Of a stretch of 64,000 nucleotides of DNA, positions 1-8,202 are shown piece after piece. Source of the stretch: an uncultured Paracoccaceae bacterium (GTDB lineage: Bacteria; Pseudomonadota; Alphaproteobacteria; Rhodobacterales; Rhodobacteraceae); NCBI GenBank assembly GCA_937872465.1, contig CALMSR010000050.1:1-64000 (forward strand), written 5' to 3'. Every line of letters starts with the position of its first letter. Position 1 is the first letter of the stretch. Under the pieces are notes generated by a model. That model searched no databases and had not been told where the DNA came from. It saw only the letters and a list, made by a program, of their open reading frames with translations. The position numbers and the translations under genes are program-made.

Positions 1-85
1 GTGCTTCCTTCCATTCCGACGAATGGATCGCACCATCAAACCGTGGGATCAAACAGCTAGGCTCGGGCGGAACTCGACCTCAAAG

Positions 86-107
86 GATCGCATTGCCAAA
101 TGCGATC
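86..107. promoter_or_regulatory. Operator-like inverted repeat upstream of the ABC binding-protein gene
   Basis: A perfect 9-bp inverted repeat, GATCGCATT with a 4-bp spacer and AATGCGATC, lies just upstream of a sigma70-like promoter. Extra half-sites of the form GGATCGCA or TGCGATC occur near 24-31 and 122-129. A cluster of half-sites next to the promoter of a sugar-uptake gene suggests a repressor site (LacI or GntR type). The regulator is not in view, so its identity is inference. Confidence 0.45.
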
Positions 108-132
108 ACCCCGGCGCGGGGATGCGATCCGG

Positions 133-160
133 TTGACAGGGGCCGCGCTTGGTTCATAGT
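133..160 (+). promoter_or_regulatory. Sigma70-type promoter of the ABC binding-protein gene
   Basis: A perfect -35 TTGACA (133-138) is followed after 16 bp by CATAGT (155-160, four of six matches to TATAAT). It lies about 100 bp before the start codon of the solute-binding protein and just downstream of the operator-like repeats. It is one of the best consensus promoters in the window. Confidence 0.5.
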
Positions 161-263
161 GGCAAATGCTTGGAAAGAAGGCCGGAATCCGGCAGGCTCG
201 GCCTGCAATCTCCGGACCCGCCCGCGAGAGGGCCGAAAGCGACCGATCCAGGGGAGGAGTTCC

Positions 264-1937
264 ATGAAGGTCGAAGACTACGAACGCCTGACGGCGCTCC
301 AGGCGAGCCGCCGGGCGCTGATCAAGGGCGCGGCCAGCACCGCCGCGCTCGCGTTCGCCTCCGGCGGGGCGCTGACGCTGGCAGGCGCGCCCGCGCGCGC
401 GCAAGGCAACCTGCGCGCCGAGATCCTGCAGATCCCGGGCGTGGGCATGGGCTCGCCCACCGACGCCGACTGGCAGAGGGTCGGCGAGATGTGCCTCGGC
501 GGGACCAGGGAGACCGTGGCCGAGGGCGAGTTCGCCGGCGTCGAGCTGACCTTCATGGGGCTCAACAACCAGAACCAGCACAATTTCCTGTTCCGCGGCT
601 TCCTCAAGGCCTGGGAGACCTATACCGGCGCCACGATCAACTGGATCGACCTCGCCCAGGCCGATTTCAACGCCCGCCTGCAGCAGGCGATCGCCACCGG
701 AACGATCGATTTCGACATCATCGAGATGGGCGCGCCCTTCGAGGGCGACGTCTGCGCCAAGGGCCTCACCTCCGAGATGCCGGACTGGGTGCGCGCGCTG
801 ATCGACATGGACGATTACGTCAACTACCTCAAGGCGCCGGTCGGCACCTGGGACGGCAAGACCTACCGCATCTCCATCGACGGCGACTGCCACACCTTCA
901 GCTACCGCACGGACATCTTTTCCGATCCGGCGCTCGCCGAGGCGTGGAAGGCGGAAGGCAAGGACGGCGAATGGGGGGTGCCGACCACCTGGTCGCAGGT
1001 GCAGGCGGCGTCGAAGTTCCTCAAGGACAAGACCGACCCCACCTTCGGCAACCCGATGAACGGCTTCCTGGACCCGCTGAAGGGCTGGGGCGGCTTCGGA
1101 TTCTACTTCCTCGAAGACCGTGCCACCGGCTACGCCAAATACCCGGGCGACCCGGCCTGGCTCTTCGATCCCGACACCATGAAGCCGCGGGTCAACAACC
1201 CGGCCTTCGTGCGCGCGATCCAGGACGTGCTCGATAGCATCGGCACGCTCCCGGTCGACCAGATCAACACCGATCCCGGCGGCGTCGCCTGGCAGCAGTT
1301 CCTCGCCGGCACCGGTTCGATGTGCACCTGGTGGGGGGACGTGGGCTCGAATGCGCGAACCCTCGACACATCGGTGGTCGGGGATGTCATCGGCTTTTCG
1401 ATCCTGCCCGGCGCCGAGGAGGTCTACAACACCAGGACCGGAGAATGGGAGGAATTGCCGGACGGCCCGAACTTCGCGCCGAACATGGCCTATATCGGCT
1501 GGGGCATCTATGTCATGGCCCGGGTCGAGGGCGACGAGAAGAAGAAGAAGGCCGCCTGGTCGGCCGCGGCACATCTCGGCGGCAAGGACATCGCGCTCTG
1601 GATGGCGGCCTATCCATCGGGCTTCCAGCCCTACCGCAATTCCCAGTTCGACTACAGCGAATGGGAGGCCGCGGGCTACGACCGCGCCTATATCGAGGAC
1701 TATCTCGCCTCGAACCTCGACAGCTACAACCACCCCAATGCCGCGATCGAGCCGCGCATCCCCGGCATCTTCCAGTATTATTCCATCGCCGAGGACGAGC
1801 TGGCCAAGGTCTATGCCGGCCAGTTCACCGCGCAGGAAGGTGCCGACAACATCGCCGCCGCCTGGGAGAAGATCACCGACCAGATCGGCCGCGAGAGCCA
1901 GATCGCGCTCTACAAGGCCTCGCTCGGCCTCACCTGA
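264..1937 (+). CDS. ABC transporter extracellular solute-binding protein (carbohydrate type, Tat-exported)
   Basis: This 557-residue periplasmic binding protein of the bacterial solute-binding family 1 should capture a sugar-like substrate for an ABC importer. The ATG at 264 has a strong GGGGAGGAG ribosome site. The open frame extends upstream to 93, but that part is not protein-like. The N-terminus carries a twin-arginine motif (SRRALIK, residues 15-21), a hydrophobic stretch and a cleavage-like APARA-QG, so export is probably by Tat. Its likely partners are the MalF/MalG-type permeases at 5356-7373, but three unrelated genes lie between. No ATP-binding subunit is seen. Substrate unknown. 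Confidence 0.85.
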   Translation: MKVEDYERLTALQASRRALIKGAASTAALAFASGGALTLAGAPARAQGNLRAEILQIPGVGMGSPTDADWQRVGEMCLGGTRETVAEGEFAGVELTFMGLNNQNQHNFLFRGFLKAWETYTGATINWIDLAQADFNARLQQAIATGTIDFDIIEMGAPFEGDVCAKGLTSEMPDWVRALIDMDDYVNYLKAPVGTWDGKTYRISIDGDCHTFSYRTDIFSDPALAEAWKAEGKDGEWGVPTTWSQVQAASKFLKDKTDPTFGNPMNGFLDPLKGWGGFGFYFLEDRATGYAKYPGDPAWLFDPDTMKPRVNNPAFVRAIQDVLDSIGTLPVDQINTDPGGVAWQQFLAGTGSMCTWWGDVGSNARTLDTSVVGDVIGFSILPGAEEVYNTRTGEWEELPDGPNFAPNMAYIGWGIYVMARVEGDEKKKKAAWSAAAHLGGKDIALWMAAYPSGFQPYRNSQFDYSEWEAAGYDRAYIEDYLASNLDSYNHPNAAIEPRIPGIFQYYSIAEDELAKVYAGQFTAQEGADNIAAAWEKITDQIGRESQIALYKASLGLT

Positions 1938-1948
1938 GGCGACCGCAC

Positions 1949-1971
1949 GGGCCGCCATCAGCGGGCGGCCC
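1949..1971 (+). terminator. Hairpin after the binding-protein gene
   Basis: A perfect 8-bp stem (GGGCCGCC / GGCGGCCC, 7-nt loop) begins 12 bp after the stop codon. There is only a weak T run downstream. It may end the transcript or stabilise the abundant binding-protein mRNA. Confidence 0.5.
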
Positions 1972-2173
1972 GGCCATTTCGGACGGAGGGCCCGGATCCG
2001 GGCCGGCAGACGGCACACGCCGATCTCCTGCCGCGGGCCCCGCCCGCTCCCGATGCTTCCGCACGGGCGAGACGGTGGAAACCTCCCGTTCGAGTGGTTG
2101 TGCCTCTCATATCAACGGCCCCTGCGCCTGACCGATACAATGGCCCCCGGCCCCCGCCTCGGGAAGGAAGACC

Positions 2174-2286
2174 GGCCGCGCCCCGCGCGGCCCGCGGAGC
2201 AATCCCCCGGACCGAAAAGGCGAGGCGCCGGTGGCGCCTTGCCCGGTCCGGTCGCCCGGAGGCGCGAGCCGCAGGGCGAGGGAGGT
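2174..2286 (+). repeat. Dispersed intergenic hairpin repeat, copy A
   Basis: About 113 bp match, with only about eight differences, the reverse complement of 62375-62486. The core (2208-2250) can fold into a long hairpin. The outer stem is CGGACCG / CGGTCCG, a short A-rich bulge follows, and the inner 11-bp stem (GGCGAGGCGCC / GGCGCCTTGCC) closes a GGT loop. The core resembles REP/BIME-like intergenic repeats in character, but I do not recognise a named family. Confidence 0.8.
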
Positions 2287-2508
2287 GCAGCGTCGCCACC
2301 GGTTGAGGATCGGGCCGCGTCGGCCCTGGACGACGTGCGAAGCGCGCCGGCCCCCGGCAGGGCCGGCGCGGCCCGATCGCCACGGGTCGATCGGGCTGGG
2401 GACACCCCCCGGCAGGAGCAGGAGTCGACCGCGAGGGCCGCAGGCAATAGCGTGAACATCCGGTAAAGGCGCGCGCTTTTCCTACATGATTTCAAATTGT
2501 TAGCGAAA

Positions 2509-2524
2509 TGTGCGCACGCGCACA
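2509..2524. promoter_or_regulatory. Palindrome upstream of the GNAT gene
   Basis: TGTGCGC, two bases, GCGCACA form a perfect 7-bp inverted repeat next to the only AT-rich patch of this intergenic region, 120 bp before the acetyltransferase start. It could be an operator. Function is inferred from position only. Confidence 0.3.
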
Positions 2525-2645
2525 TCCCGCCTCGGACCGATCCCCCCCTCGGGATCGGCCCCGGTCGCGCGGCCGGTTCCCGCCGGGCTCGACCGCGCCA
2601 CCACCGCCGTGATACCGATGGCCGTCCCGCAACCCGGAGGCCGTC

Positions 2646-3092
2646 ATGACGCTTCCGATCCGCGCGCCGCGCGCCACGGACCGCCCCGAATGGGAGCGGC
2701 TCTACCAGGGCTATGCCGAGTTCTACCGGGTCACCCAGACCGCGGCGATGCGTGCGACCGTCTGGTCCTGGCTCATGGATGAGGCGCATGCGGTCGAGGG
2801 CCGCGTCGCGGTGGATGCCGAGGGCGATCTGGTCGGGCTCGCGCATTTCCGCCCCTTCGCCCGGCCGCTCGCGGCGAGCACCGGCGGCTTTCTCGACGAT
2901 CTCTTCGTCGCGCCCGAGGCCCGCGGCCACGGCGCCGCCGAGGCGCTGATCGCCTCGGTCCGGGCCGAGGGCGCCGCGCGCGGCTGGAGCGTGATCCGCT
3001 GGATCACCGCCGAGGACAATGCCCGCGCCCGCGCCGTCTACGACCGCCTGGCCGACCGCACAAGCTGGGTGACCTACGACATCCGGCTCTGA
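2646..3092 (+). CDS. GNAT family N-acetyltransferase
   Basis: This 148-residue protein has the single-domain GNAT layout. A beta strand leads into the acetyl-CoA pyrophosphate-binding loop (VAPEARGHGAAEALI, about residues 91-105), followed by the WITAEDNARARAVYDRL segment typical of motif B. The substrate cannot be told from sequence. The ATG at 2646 has a CCGGAGG ribosome site. It is a lone plus-strand gene that converges on the drug-exporter gene, with a 12-bp gap. Confidence 0.85.
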   Translation: MTLPIRAPRATDRPEWERLYQGYAEFYRVTQTAAMRATVWSWLMDEAHAVEGRVAVDAEGDLVGLAHFRPFARPLAASTGGFLDDLFVAPEARGHGAAEALIASVRAEGAARGWSVIRWITAEDNARARAVYDRLADRTSWVTYDIRL

Positions 3093-3104
3093 GCGCCGCC
3101 GCCG

Positions 3105-4430
3105 TCAGCGCGGGTCGGGTGGCTCCTCCGGGAGCAGCGTGCGGCCCACCGGCAGGCCGGCGATGGCATCGCCGCGCGGCTCGGGCCCGGCGCGCTGCGG
3201 ATGGCGGCGATGATCGGCATAGGCGAGGCAGGCGAAGGCGCCCATGAGCGGGATGAGCGTGCCCATGGCGAGCAGCGGATCGCCCATCAGCGCCCCGAGC
3301 GAGCCCATCACCAGGCCCGCGCCCATCTGCAGGAACCCCATCAGCGCCGCCGCCGCCCCGGCGATGCGCGGAAAGGGCGCCAGCGCCGCCGTGGTCATCG
3401 CCGGCATCACGAAGGCGATGCCCGCGGCATAGACCGCCACCGGCAGCATCACATGCAGCAGCGTGGGCGGCCGGACCAGCAGCGTCAGCACCCCGAGACT
3501 GCCGAGCGCGATCAGACCCAGCCCCGGCGCGACGAGGCCATAGGCGCTCACGCGGCGCATCAGCGCCCGGACCAGCAGCGAGCCGGCGAAGAAGCTGCCC
3601 GACTGGAAGAGCATGCTGAGGCCGAATTCCGCGGGGCTGAGGCCGACCCGCTGCATGAGGATGAAGGGCAGGAAGGTCGCCTGGGCATAGAGCGCGCCGA
3701 TCGACCCGGCCACCACGCCGGAGCAGGCGAGGAAGTGCCGGCTGCCAAGGAGCTCGCGGTAGGATGCCCAGAGCGCGGCGAACCGCAGCCGCGCGCGATC
3801 CGCCGGCGCCGTCTCGCGCATCGCCAGCCCGGTGACCGTCACCGCGACGGCCCCGAAGGCCGCCATGGCGACGAAGATCGACCGCCATCCCGCCGCGATC
3901 AGCAGGAGCCCTCCGATCGTCGGCGCCAGCGCCGGGCCGAGGGCGAGGATGATGCCGATCAGGTTCATGATCCGCGACGACCGCTCCCCGGTGAAGAGGT
4001 CGCGCACGATGGCGCGGCTGATCGCCACCCCCGCCGAGGCGCCGATCCCCTGCAGGAAGCGCGCCACCATCAGCGCCTCGACCGAGGGTGCGGCGAGCGC
4101 CGCGAGGCTCGCCAGGCAATAGACGCCCAGGAAGGCGAAGGTCACCGGACGCCGCCCCAGCGCGTCCGAGAGCGGCCCCGCGATCAGCTGCGCGCAGGCG
4201 AAGCCGCCGAAATAGAGCGTCAGCGTCATCTTCACCGCGGCCTCGGTGGTGCCGAAGGCGCGCATGATCTCGGTCATCGCGGGCGTGTAGAGCGCCATGG
4301 AGATCGGCCCGATCGCCACCATCAGCCCGCCGATCAGCGCCACCCGCCGCTCGGTCATCACCGGCGCGTGGCCGGCGGCGGACGCCGGCGCGGAACGCCG
4401 CGCGTCGGGATCGGTGGCTTGCGCCATCAT
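3105..4430 (-). CDS. Bcr/CflA family multidrug efflux MFS transporter
   Basis: This 441-residue inner-membrane protein has about 12 hydrophobic segments after a polar N-terminal tail of about 25 residues. It carries the MFS motif between helices 2 and 3 (GPLSDALGRRPV) and the family-typical region ARFLQGIGASAGVAISRAI. Bcr/CflA proteins export drugs such as bicyclomycin, chloramphenicol or sulfonamides by proton antiport, so this is probably a drug/H+ antiporter. It is transcribed in the same direction as the upstream thiopurine methyltransferase gene, 107 bp away, a possible detoxification pair. Confidence 0.88.
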   Translation of the reverse strand: MMAQATDPDARRSAPASAAGHAPVMTERRVALIGGLMVAIGPISMALYTPAMTEIMRAFGTTEAAVKMTLTLYFGGFACAQLIAGPLSDALGRRPVTFAFLGVYCLASLAALAAPSVEALMVARFLQGIGASAGVAISRAIVRDLFTGERSSRIMNLIGIILALGPALAPTIGGLLLIAAGWRSIFVAMAAFGAVAVTVTGLAMRETAPADRARLRFAALWASYRELLGSRHFLACSGVVAGSIGALYAQATFLPFILMQRVGLSPAEFGLSMLFQSGSFFAGSLLVRALMRRVSAYGLVAPGLGLIALGSLGVLTLLVRPPTLLHVMLPVAVYAAGIAFVMPAMTTAALAPFPRIAGAAAALMGFLQMGAGLVMGSLGALMGDPLLAMGTLIPLMGAFACLAYADHRRHPQRAGPEPRGDAIAGLPVGRTLLPEEPPDPR

Positions 4431-4537
4431 GCCCTTCCGGATGGCCTCGCGGGAAGCCCGCCCCTCAACCTATCGGTGCAGCCATCCGGGTCAAGCCCGG
4501 GCGCGGCCCGACGGGGGCGCCGCGCCGTCGTCCGGCA

Positions 4538-5170
4538 TCACCGCAGCAGCCAGACCGTCTCCTGCACCGGCCCCGCCCCCTTCAGGCCGCCTTCCAGGGC
4601 GGCGCGGGCCAGCTCCGTCACCTGATAGCGCGCGCCGTGCACGCGCGTCACCTCCGCGCCGTCGATCGAGAAGGGCGGGCCCTGCCGCGTGGTCTGGTCG
4701 TATTCCATGCAGATCAGGAACTGCGGCGCGGAGCGAGTGATCGCGGCGACATGGGCGGCATATCGCTCGCGCAACCCGGCGGGCAGGGCCACCAGGGCCG
4801 CGCGGTCATAGACCGCGGCCACGGCGCCGAGCATCGCGGCGGTGAGATCGAAGACGTCGCCCACGAAGACCTCGACCTCGCCGGCGGCGAAGCGCAGGAG
4901 CGGCCCGGAGGCCGATGTCTCGGGTTCGACCCCGAGCTCCTCGAAGAGCTGCTCGACCGCGAGCCGGCTCAGCTCCGCGCCGACGACGCGGTACCCTCGG
5001 GACAGGAGCCAGGCGATGTCGCGTGTCTTGCCGCAGAGCGGCACGAAGATGCGCGCATGCTCGGGCAGCAAGAGCGCCGCGAAATGCCGCACCAGTAGTG
5101 CATTGGCCTCGCCCTGGTGAAAGCCGATCTCGTTGCTCTCCCAGCGCCGATGCCAGAAAGCCGCGTCCAT
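4538..5170 (-). CDS. tpm: Thiopurine S-methyltransferase (TPMT family)
   Basis: This SAM-dependent methyltransferase of about 210 residues acts on thiopurines, and in bacteria also on selenium or tellurium compounds. The start MDAAFWHRRWESNEIGFHQ is the classic TPMT N-terminus. I therefore use the ATG at 5170, which has GGAGGGTGGAG upstream, rather than the one 10 codons earlier. The SAM-binding region reads VPLCGKTRDIAWLLSRGY, followed by VVGAELS. It sits next to a drug exporter, which fits a detoxification role. Confidence 0.9.
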   Translation of the reverse strand: MDAAFWHRRWESNEIGFHQGEANALLVRHFAALLLPEHARIFVPLCGKTRDIAWLLSRGYRVVGAELSRLAVEQLFEELGVEPETSASGPLLRFAAGEVEVFVGDVFDLTAAMLGAVAAVYDRAALVALPAGLRERYAAHVAAITRSAPQFLICMEYDQTTRQGPPFSIDGAEVTRVHGARYQVTELARAALEGGLKGAGPVQETVWLLR

Positions 5171-5316
5171 GTCTCCACCCTCCGGGGGAACCGATGCCAT
5201 GGCGGTGCCGGCGGCCGTTCCCGCGGCTTCATTCTGTGGTCAGGGCGGGGCCTTTGCAATCGTCGCCTCCACCGCAATCCTCGGACCGCGTGACCGGAGA
5301 ACGGCCGGCGAAGAAT

Positions 5317-5328
5317 CGAGTTAACTCG
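5317..5328. promoter_or_regulatory. 12-bp perfect palindrome upstream of the ABC permease operon
   Basis: CGAGTTAACTCG is self-complementary and lies 28 bp before the ATG of the first permease. Position and symmetry suggest a regulator site for the transport operon. It does not resemble the repeat upstream of the binding-protein gene at 86-107. Confidence 0.35.
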
Positions 5329-5355
5329 GCCCCTGCCGGCGGCTAGGCTGCCGCG

Positions 5356-6477
5356 ATGACCGCCGTCGACGCCGACCGCCTCCACACCGTCTCGCCCGAC
5401 GATCTTCCTGCCGGGCGTGTCCGCGCGGGGCGGATCCTGATCTGGCTGGCGAGTGCGGTGCTGGTGGGGACCTTTCTCCTCCAGGCCCTTCACGCTGCGG
5501 GCATGCTCGCCCCCGGCTTCGCGACCTGGCGGCCGGTGGTCTATGCCTATGTCGCCTGGGGCATCGCGCTCGGGATCGCGCAGGTCCTGATGCGTGGCGA
5601 ACAGGGCAAGCGGGTGCTCTTCGTGCTTCCGGCGGTGCTCTTCACCGTCGCGATGGTAATCTTCCCGCTGCTCTTCGGCCTCTGGATCGCCTTCTCCGAC
5701 TGGAACCTCAGCGGCGCCACGGGGCGGCGGTTCAACGGGCTCGACAATCTGCGCCAGATGTGGACCGATCCGTTCTACTGGAACGCGCTCAGGACCATGC
5801 TCTGGTATGTGCTCGCGATCCTGGTGGAATACGCCATCGCCTTCGGACTCGCGATGCTGCTCAACGCCGACATCCGCGCGCGCAAGTTCTGGCGGGTGGT
5901 GTTCCTGATGCCGCTGATGCTCTCGCCGGTGGCGGTGAGCTGGATGGTCGGCAAGTCCATGCTGGAGATTCGCTTCGGCCCCGTCGCGAGCTTCGCGCGC
6001 TGGCTCGGCTGGGACAGCCCCTCCTTCTTCGGCACGCCCGAGATCGCGCGGGCCACCATCATGGTGATGGACGCCTGGACCTTCATCCCCTTCATGATGA
6101 TCATGCTGCTGGCCGGGCTCCAGTCACTGCCGCGCGAGGTGCTCGAGGCCGTCCGCGTCGACGGCGCCACCCGCTGGCAATCCTTCCGCGAGGTGATCTT
6201 TCCGCTGATGCTGCCCGTCAGCGTCACGGTGATCGTCATCCGCATCATCTTCAAGCTCAAGCTCGCCGACATCATCATCACCGTGACCTCCGGCGGCCCC
6301 GGCGGGGCCACGGATTCGGTGACGAGCTTCATCTTCCGCGAATACCGCGACCGCTCGAACGTCGGCTACGGCACGCTGCTCGCCATGGTCTATCTGGTGC
6401 TGATCGTGATCTCGGTGACGGCGCTCCTGAGCCTCTTCAACCGCCTGCTCGCCAGGTCGCACGGGGTAAGTCAATGA
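5356..6477 (+). CDS. ABC sugar transporter permease, MalF/UgpA type
   Basis: This 373-residue inner-membrane subunit has about eight hydrophobic segments. Two lie N-terminal to the conserved binding-protein-dependent transport domain, as in MalF. The cytoplasmic EAA loop, which contacts the ATPase, is visible as LEAVRVDGATRWQSFREVIF. It overlaps the next permease by 4 bp (ATGA), so the two are translationally coupled and probably form the transmembrane heterodimer. The likely partner binding protein is at 264-1937. The ATPase is not in the window. Confidence 0.88.
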   Translation: MTAVDADRLHTVSPDDLPAGRVRAGRILIWLASAVLVGTFLLQALHAAGMLAPGFATWRPVVYAYVAWGIALGIAQVLMRGEQGKRVLFVLPAVLFTVAMVIFPLLFGLWIAFSDWNLSGATGRRFNGLDNLRQMWTDPFYWNALRTMLWYVLAILVEYAIAFGLAMLLNADIRARKFWRVVFLMPLMLSPVAVSWMVGKSMLEIRFGPVASFARWLGWDSPSFFGTPEIARATIMVMDAWTFIPFMMIMLLAGLQSLPREVLEAVRVDGATRWQSFREVIFPLMLPVSVTVIVIRIIFKLKLADIIITVTSGGPGGATDSVTSFIFREYRDRSNVGYGTLLAMVYLVLIVISVTALLSLFNRLLARSHGVSQ

Positions 6478-7373
6478 GCGCGGAGGAGGCCGTGTCGGGG
6501 AGCCGCGGCGCCTGGGCCTCGCGCACCGCGATCTATGCCGCGCTGATCCTCTGGTCGGTCATCTGCCTCTTTCCGATCTTCTGGACGGTCACCACCTCGT
6601 TCAAGACCGCGCCCGACGTCACGCAGGGCCATCTGATCCCCTTCGTCGATTTCCAGCCGGACTGGCGGGGCTGGCGCTCGCTCGGGCTCTCGCCCGACAC
6701 GATCGGCGAGATCTCCACCCCGCGCGCGGAATTCCTCAAGCGGTTCTGGAACAGCGTCATCGTCGCGACCAGCGCCTCGGCGCTCGCCGTCGTGCTGGGC
6801 TCGCTGGCGGCCTACGGGCTCAGCCGCTTCAGCTACCGCTTCGGCTTCATGCGCAACAAGGACATCTCCTTCTTCTTCCTCAGCCAGCTGATCCTGCCCC
6901 CCGTGGTGCTCGCGCTGCCCTTCCTGGTGCTCTACAAGGAACTCGCCCTGCTCGACAGCCGCGTGGGCATCATCCTGATCTACACGCTCACCGTGCTGCC
7001 GATCGTCATCTGGATCATGCGCGACCAGTTCCACGGCATCCCGGTGGAGCTCGAGGAGGCGGCGCTGGTCGACGGGCTCTCGATCTGGGGCGCGTTCTTC
7101 CAGATCGTCCTGCCCATCGCCCTGCCCGGCATGGTCGCGGCCTTCATCCTCAGCCTGGTGCTGTGCTGGAACGAATATTTCTTCGCCGCGCTGCTGACCT
7201 CCACCTCCGCCAATACCCTGCCGGTGATGGTGGCGAGCCAGACCGGCAGCCAGGGCATCAACTGGTGGTCCATGGCCGCGCTCTCCACCGCGGCGATCCT
7301 GCCGCTGGTGATCATCGGCATCGTCCTGGAACGCTACATCATCAAAGGCATGGCGGCGGGCGCGGTGAAGTGA
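6474..7373 (+). CDS. ABC sugar transporter permease, MalG/UgpE type
   Basis: This 299-residue inner-membrane protein has six hydrophobic segments and the start typical of MalG partners (WSVICLFPIFWTVTTSFK). The EAA loop EEAALVDGLSIWGAFFQIV is followed by the LPIALPG turn. The ATG overlaps the stop of the upstream permease. No ATP-binding gene follows. The next gene is convergent, so the importer must use an ATPase encoded elsewhere or upstream of the window. Confidence 0.9.
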   Translation: MSAEEAVSGSRGAWASRTAIYAALILWSVICLFPIFWTVTTSFKTAPDVTQGHLIPFVDFQPDWRGWRSLGLSPDTIGEISTPRAEFLKRFWNSVIVATSASALAVVLGSLAAYGLSRFSYRFGFMRNKDISFFFLSQLILPPVVLALPFLVLYKELALLDSRVGIILIYTLTVLPIVIWIMRDQFHGIPVELEEAALVDGLSIWGAFFQIVLPIALPGMVAAFILSLVLCWNEYFFAALLTSTSANTLPVMVASQTGSQGINWWSMAALSTAAILPLVIIGIVLERYIIKGMAAGAVK

Positions 7374-7431
7374 ACCCGATACACCCAAGCCGGGGCACAG
7401 GGGCACGGACCAACGATGCCAGCGGCCGCGG

Positions 7432-8202
7432 CTACCAGCGTCCGGTCGCCGCCGCCCGCAGCAGCGCCGCGCGGGCGCGGATGGGCGCGACCTCGAGCTC
7501 TCCGCGCCAGACCGCTCCGGGATCGGCGGCGGCGCGGCCGAGGCGCAGACCGGCGAGCCAGCCGGGCAGCAGGGCCGGCAGGACCGCCCGCGGCACGAGG
7601 TGCCGCCGGGCGCGGGCCTCGGCCAGCGCCTGCAGCCCCTCGGTGGCGAGCGCCTCGACCGGGACCGTCGCCGGCAGCGTCGCATGGCCCCGCGCCCGAA
7701 GCTCCGGCAGGGCACGCAGGAGCGCGGCGATGCCGGTGCCGAGGGCGAAGCGGCGCACCACGTCGAGCGCCGTCTCGGGCGCCCCGAGATGCAGCGCGGC
7801 CAGCACCATGACATGCCCCGCGGTCCGGTCGATCTGCCGCAGGAGCGCCGGCCGGTCGGCGTGGGGTGCGGGTCCGGCATCGAAGAGCCGCGCCGCGATG
7901 GTCTCCTCGAAGAGCCCTCGCGGCAGATCGCCGGCGCGGATCGTCTCGGCGAGCGGTTCCACCACCTCGTGCCGGCGCGGCCTCGCCCCCGCGTAGATCT
8001 CGGCCACCGCATCCTGCCACCATTGCAGGCGGATCTCGGCGAGCATCGGCTCGGAGGCGAGCCAGGGCGCGCGGGCGATCTCGAGATTGAAGGCATAGAG
8101 CGCCATCAGCCCGGCGCGGCGGTCCGGCGGCGCCGTCATCGCCGTGCGCCAGCGGTCTGGATCCCCGCGCCGCACGAGATCGGCGCAGGCCGCGGCGCTC
8201 AC
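7432..8202 (-). CDS. Squalene/phytoene synthase-like protein (NDUFAF6-like)
   Basis: This 256-residue all-helical protein belongs to the squalene/phytoene synthase superfamily (LMALYAFNLEIARAPWLA, then IRLQWWQDAVAEIYAG). The two aspartate-rich prenyl-diphosphate-binding motifs of true synthases are not visible. It therefore resembles the NDUFAF6 branch, linked in eukaryotes to complex I assembly, more than a carotenoid enzyme. The GTG start overlaps the cimA stop by 4 bp (GTGA), making it the last gene of cysS-cimA. Why it is coupled to cimA is unclear. Confidence 0.75.
   Translation of the reverse strand: MSAAACADLVRRGDPDRWRTAMTAPPDRRAGLMALYAFNLEIARAPWLASEPMLAEIRLQWWQDAVAEIYAGARPRRHEVVEPLAETIRAGDLPRGLFEETIAARLFDAGPAPHADRPALLRQIDRTAGHVMVLAALHLGAPETALDVVRRFALGTGIAALLRALPELRARGHATLPATVPVEALATEGLQALAEARARRHLVPRAVLPALLPGWLAGLRLGRAAADPGAVWRGELEVAPIRARAALLRAAATGRW

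Larger units (their letters stand above)
1972..2645. other. Gene-free stretch between the binding-protein gene and the GNAT gene
   Basis: No frame here looks like a protein. The stretch holds copy A of a dispersed hairpin repeat (2174-2286), a short AT-richer zone (about 2475-2510) and a palindrome (2509-2524) ahead of the acetyltransferase gene. The long open frames that cross it are a by-product of high GC. Confidence 0.6.

Noticed and set aside
1..60. Short frame ending TAG at 60, possibly the 3' end of an upstream gene
   Set aside because: Only about 19 codons with no recognisable motif, so it cannot be told from chance.
2060..2110. tRNA T-loop-like GTTCGAG with flanking pairs
   Set aside because: No acceptor stem, D-arm or anticodon arm can be built around it.
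1351..2466. Long open frames crossing the end of the binding-protein gene and the intergenic repeat
   Set aside because: Arg/Pro/Ala-rich translation with no domain. The only cross-similarity is to 62 kb and reflects the DNA repeat, not a protein.
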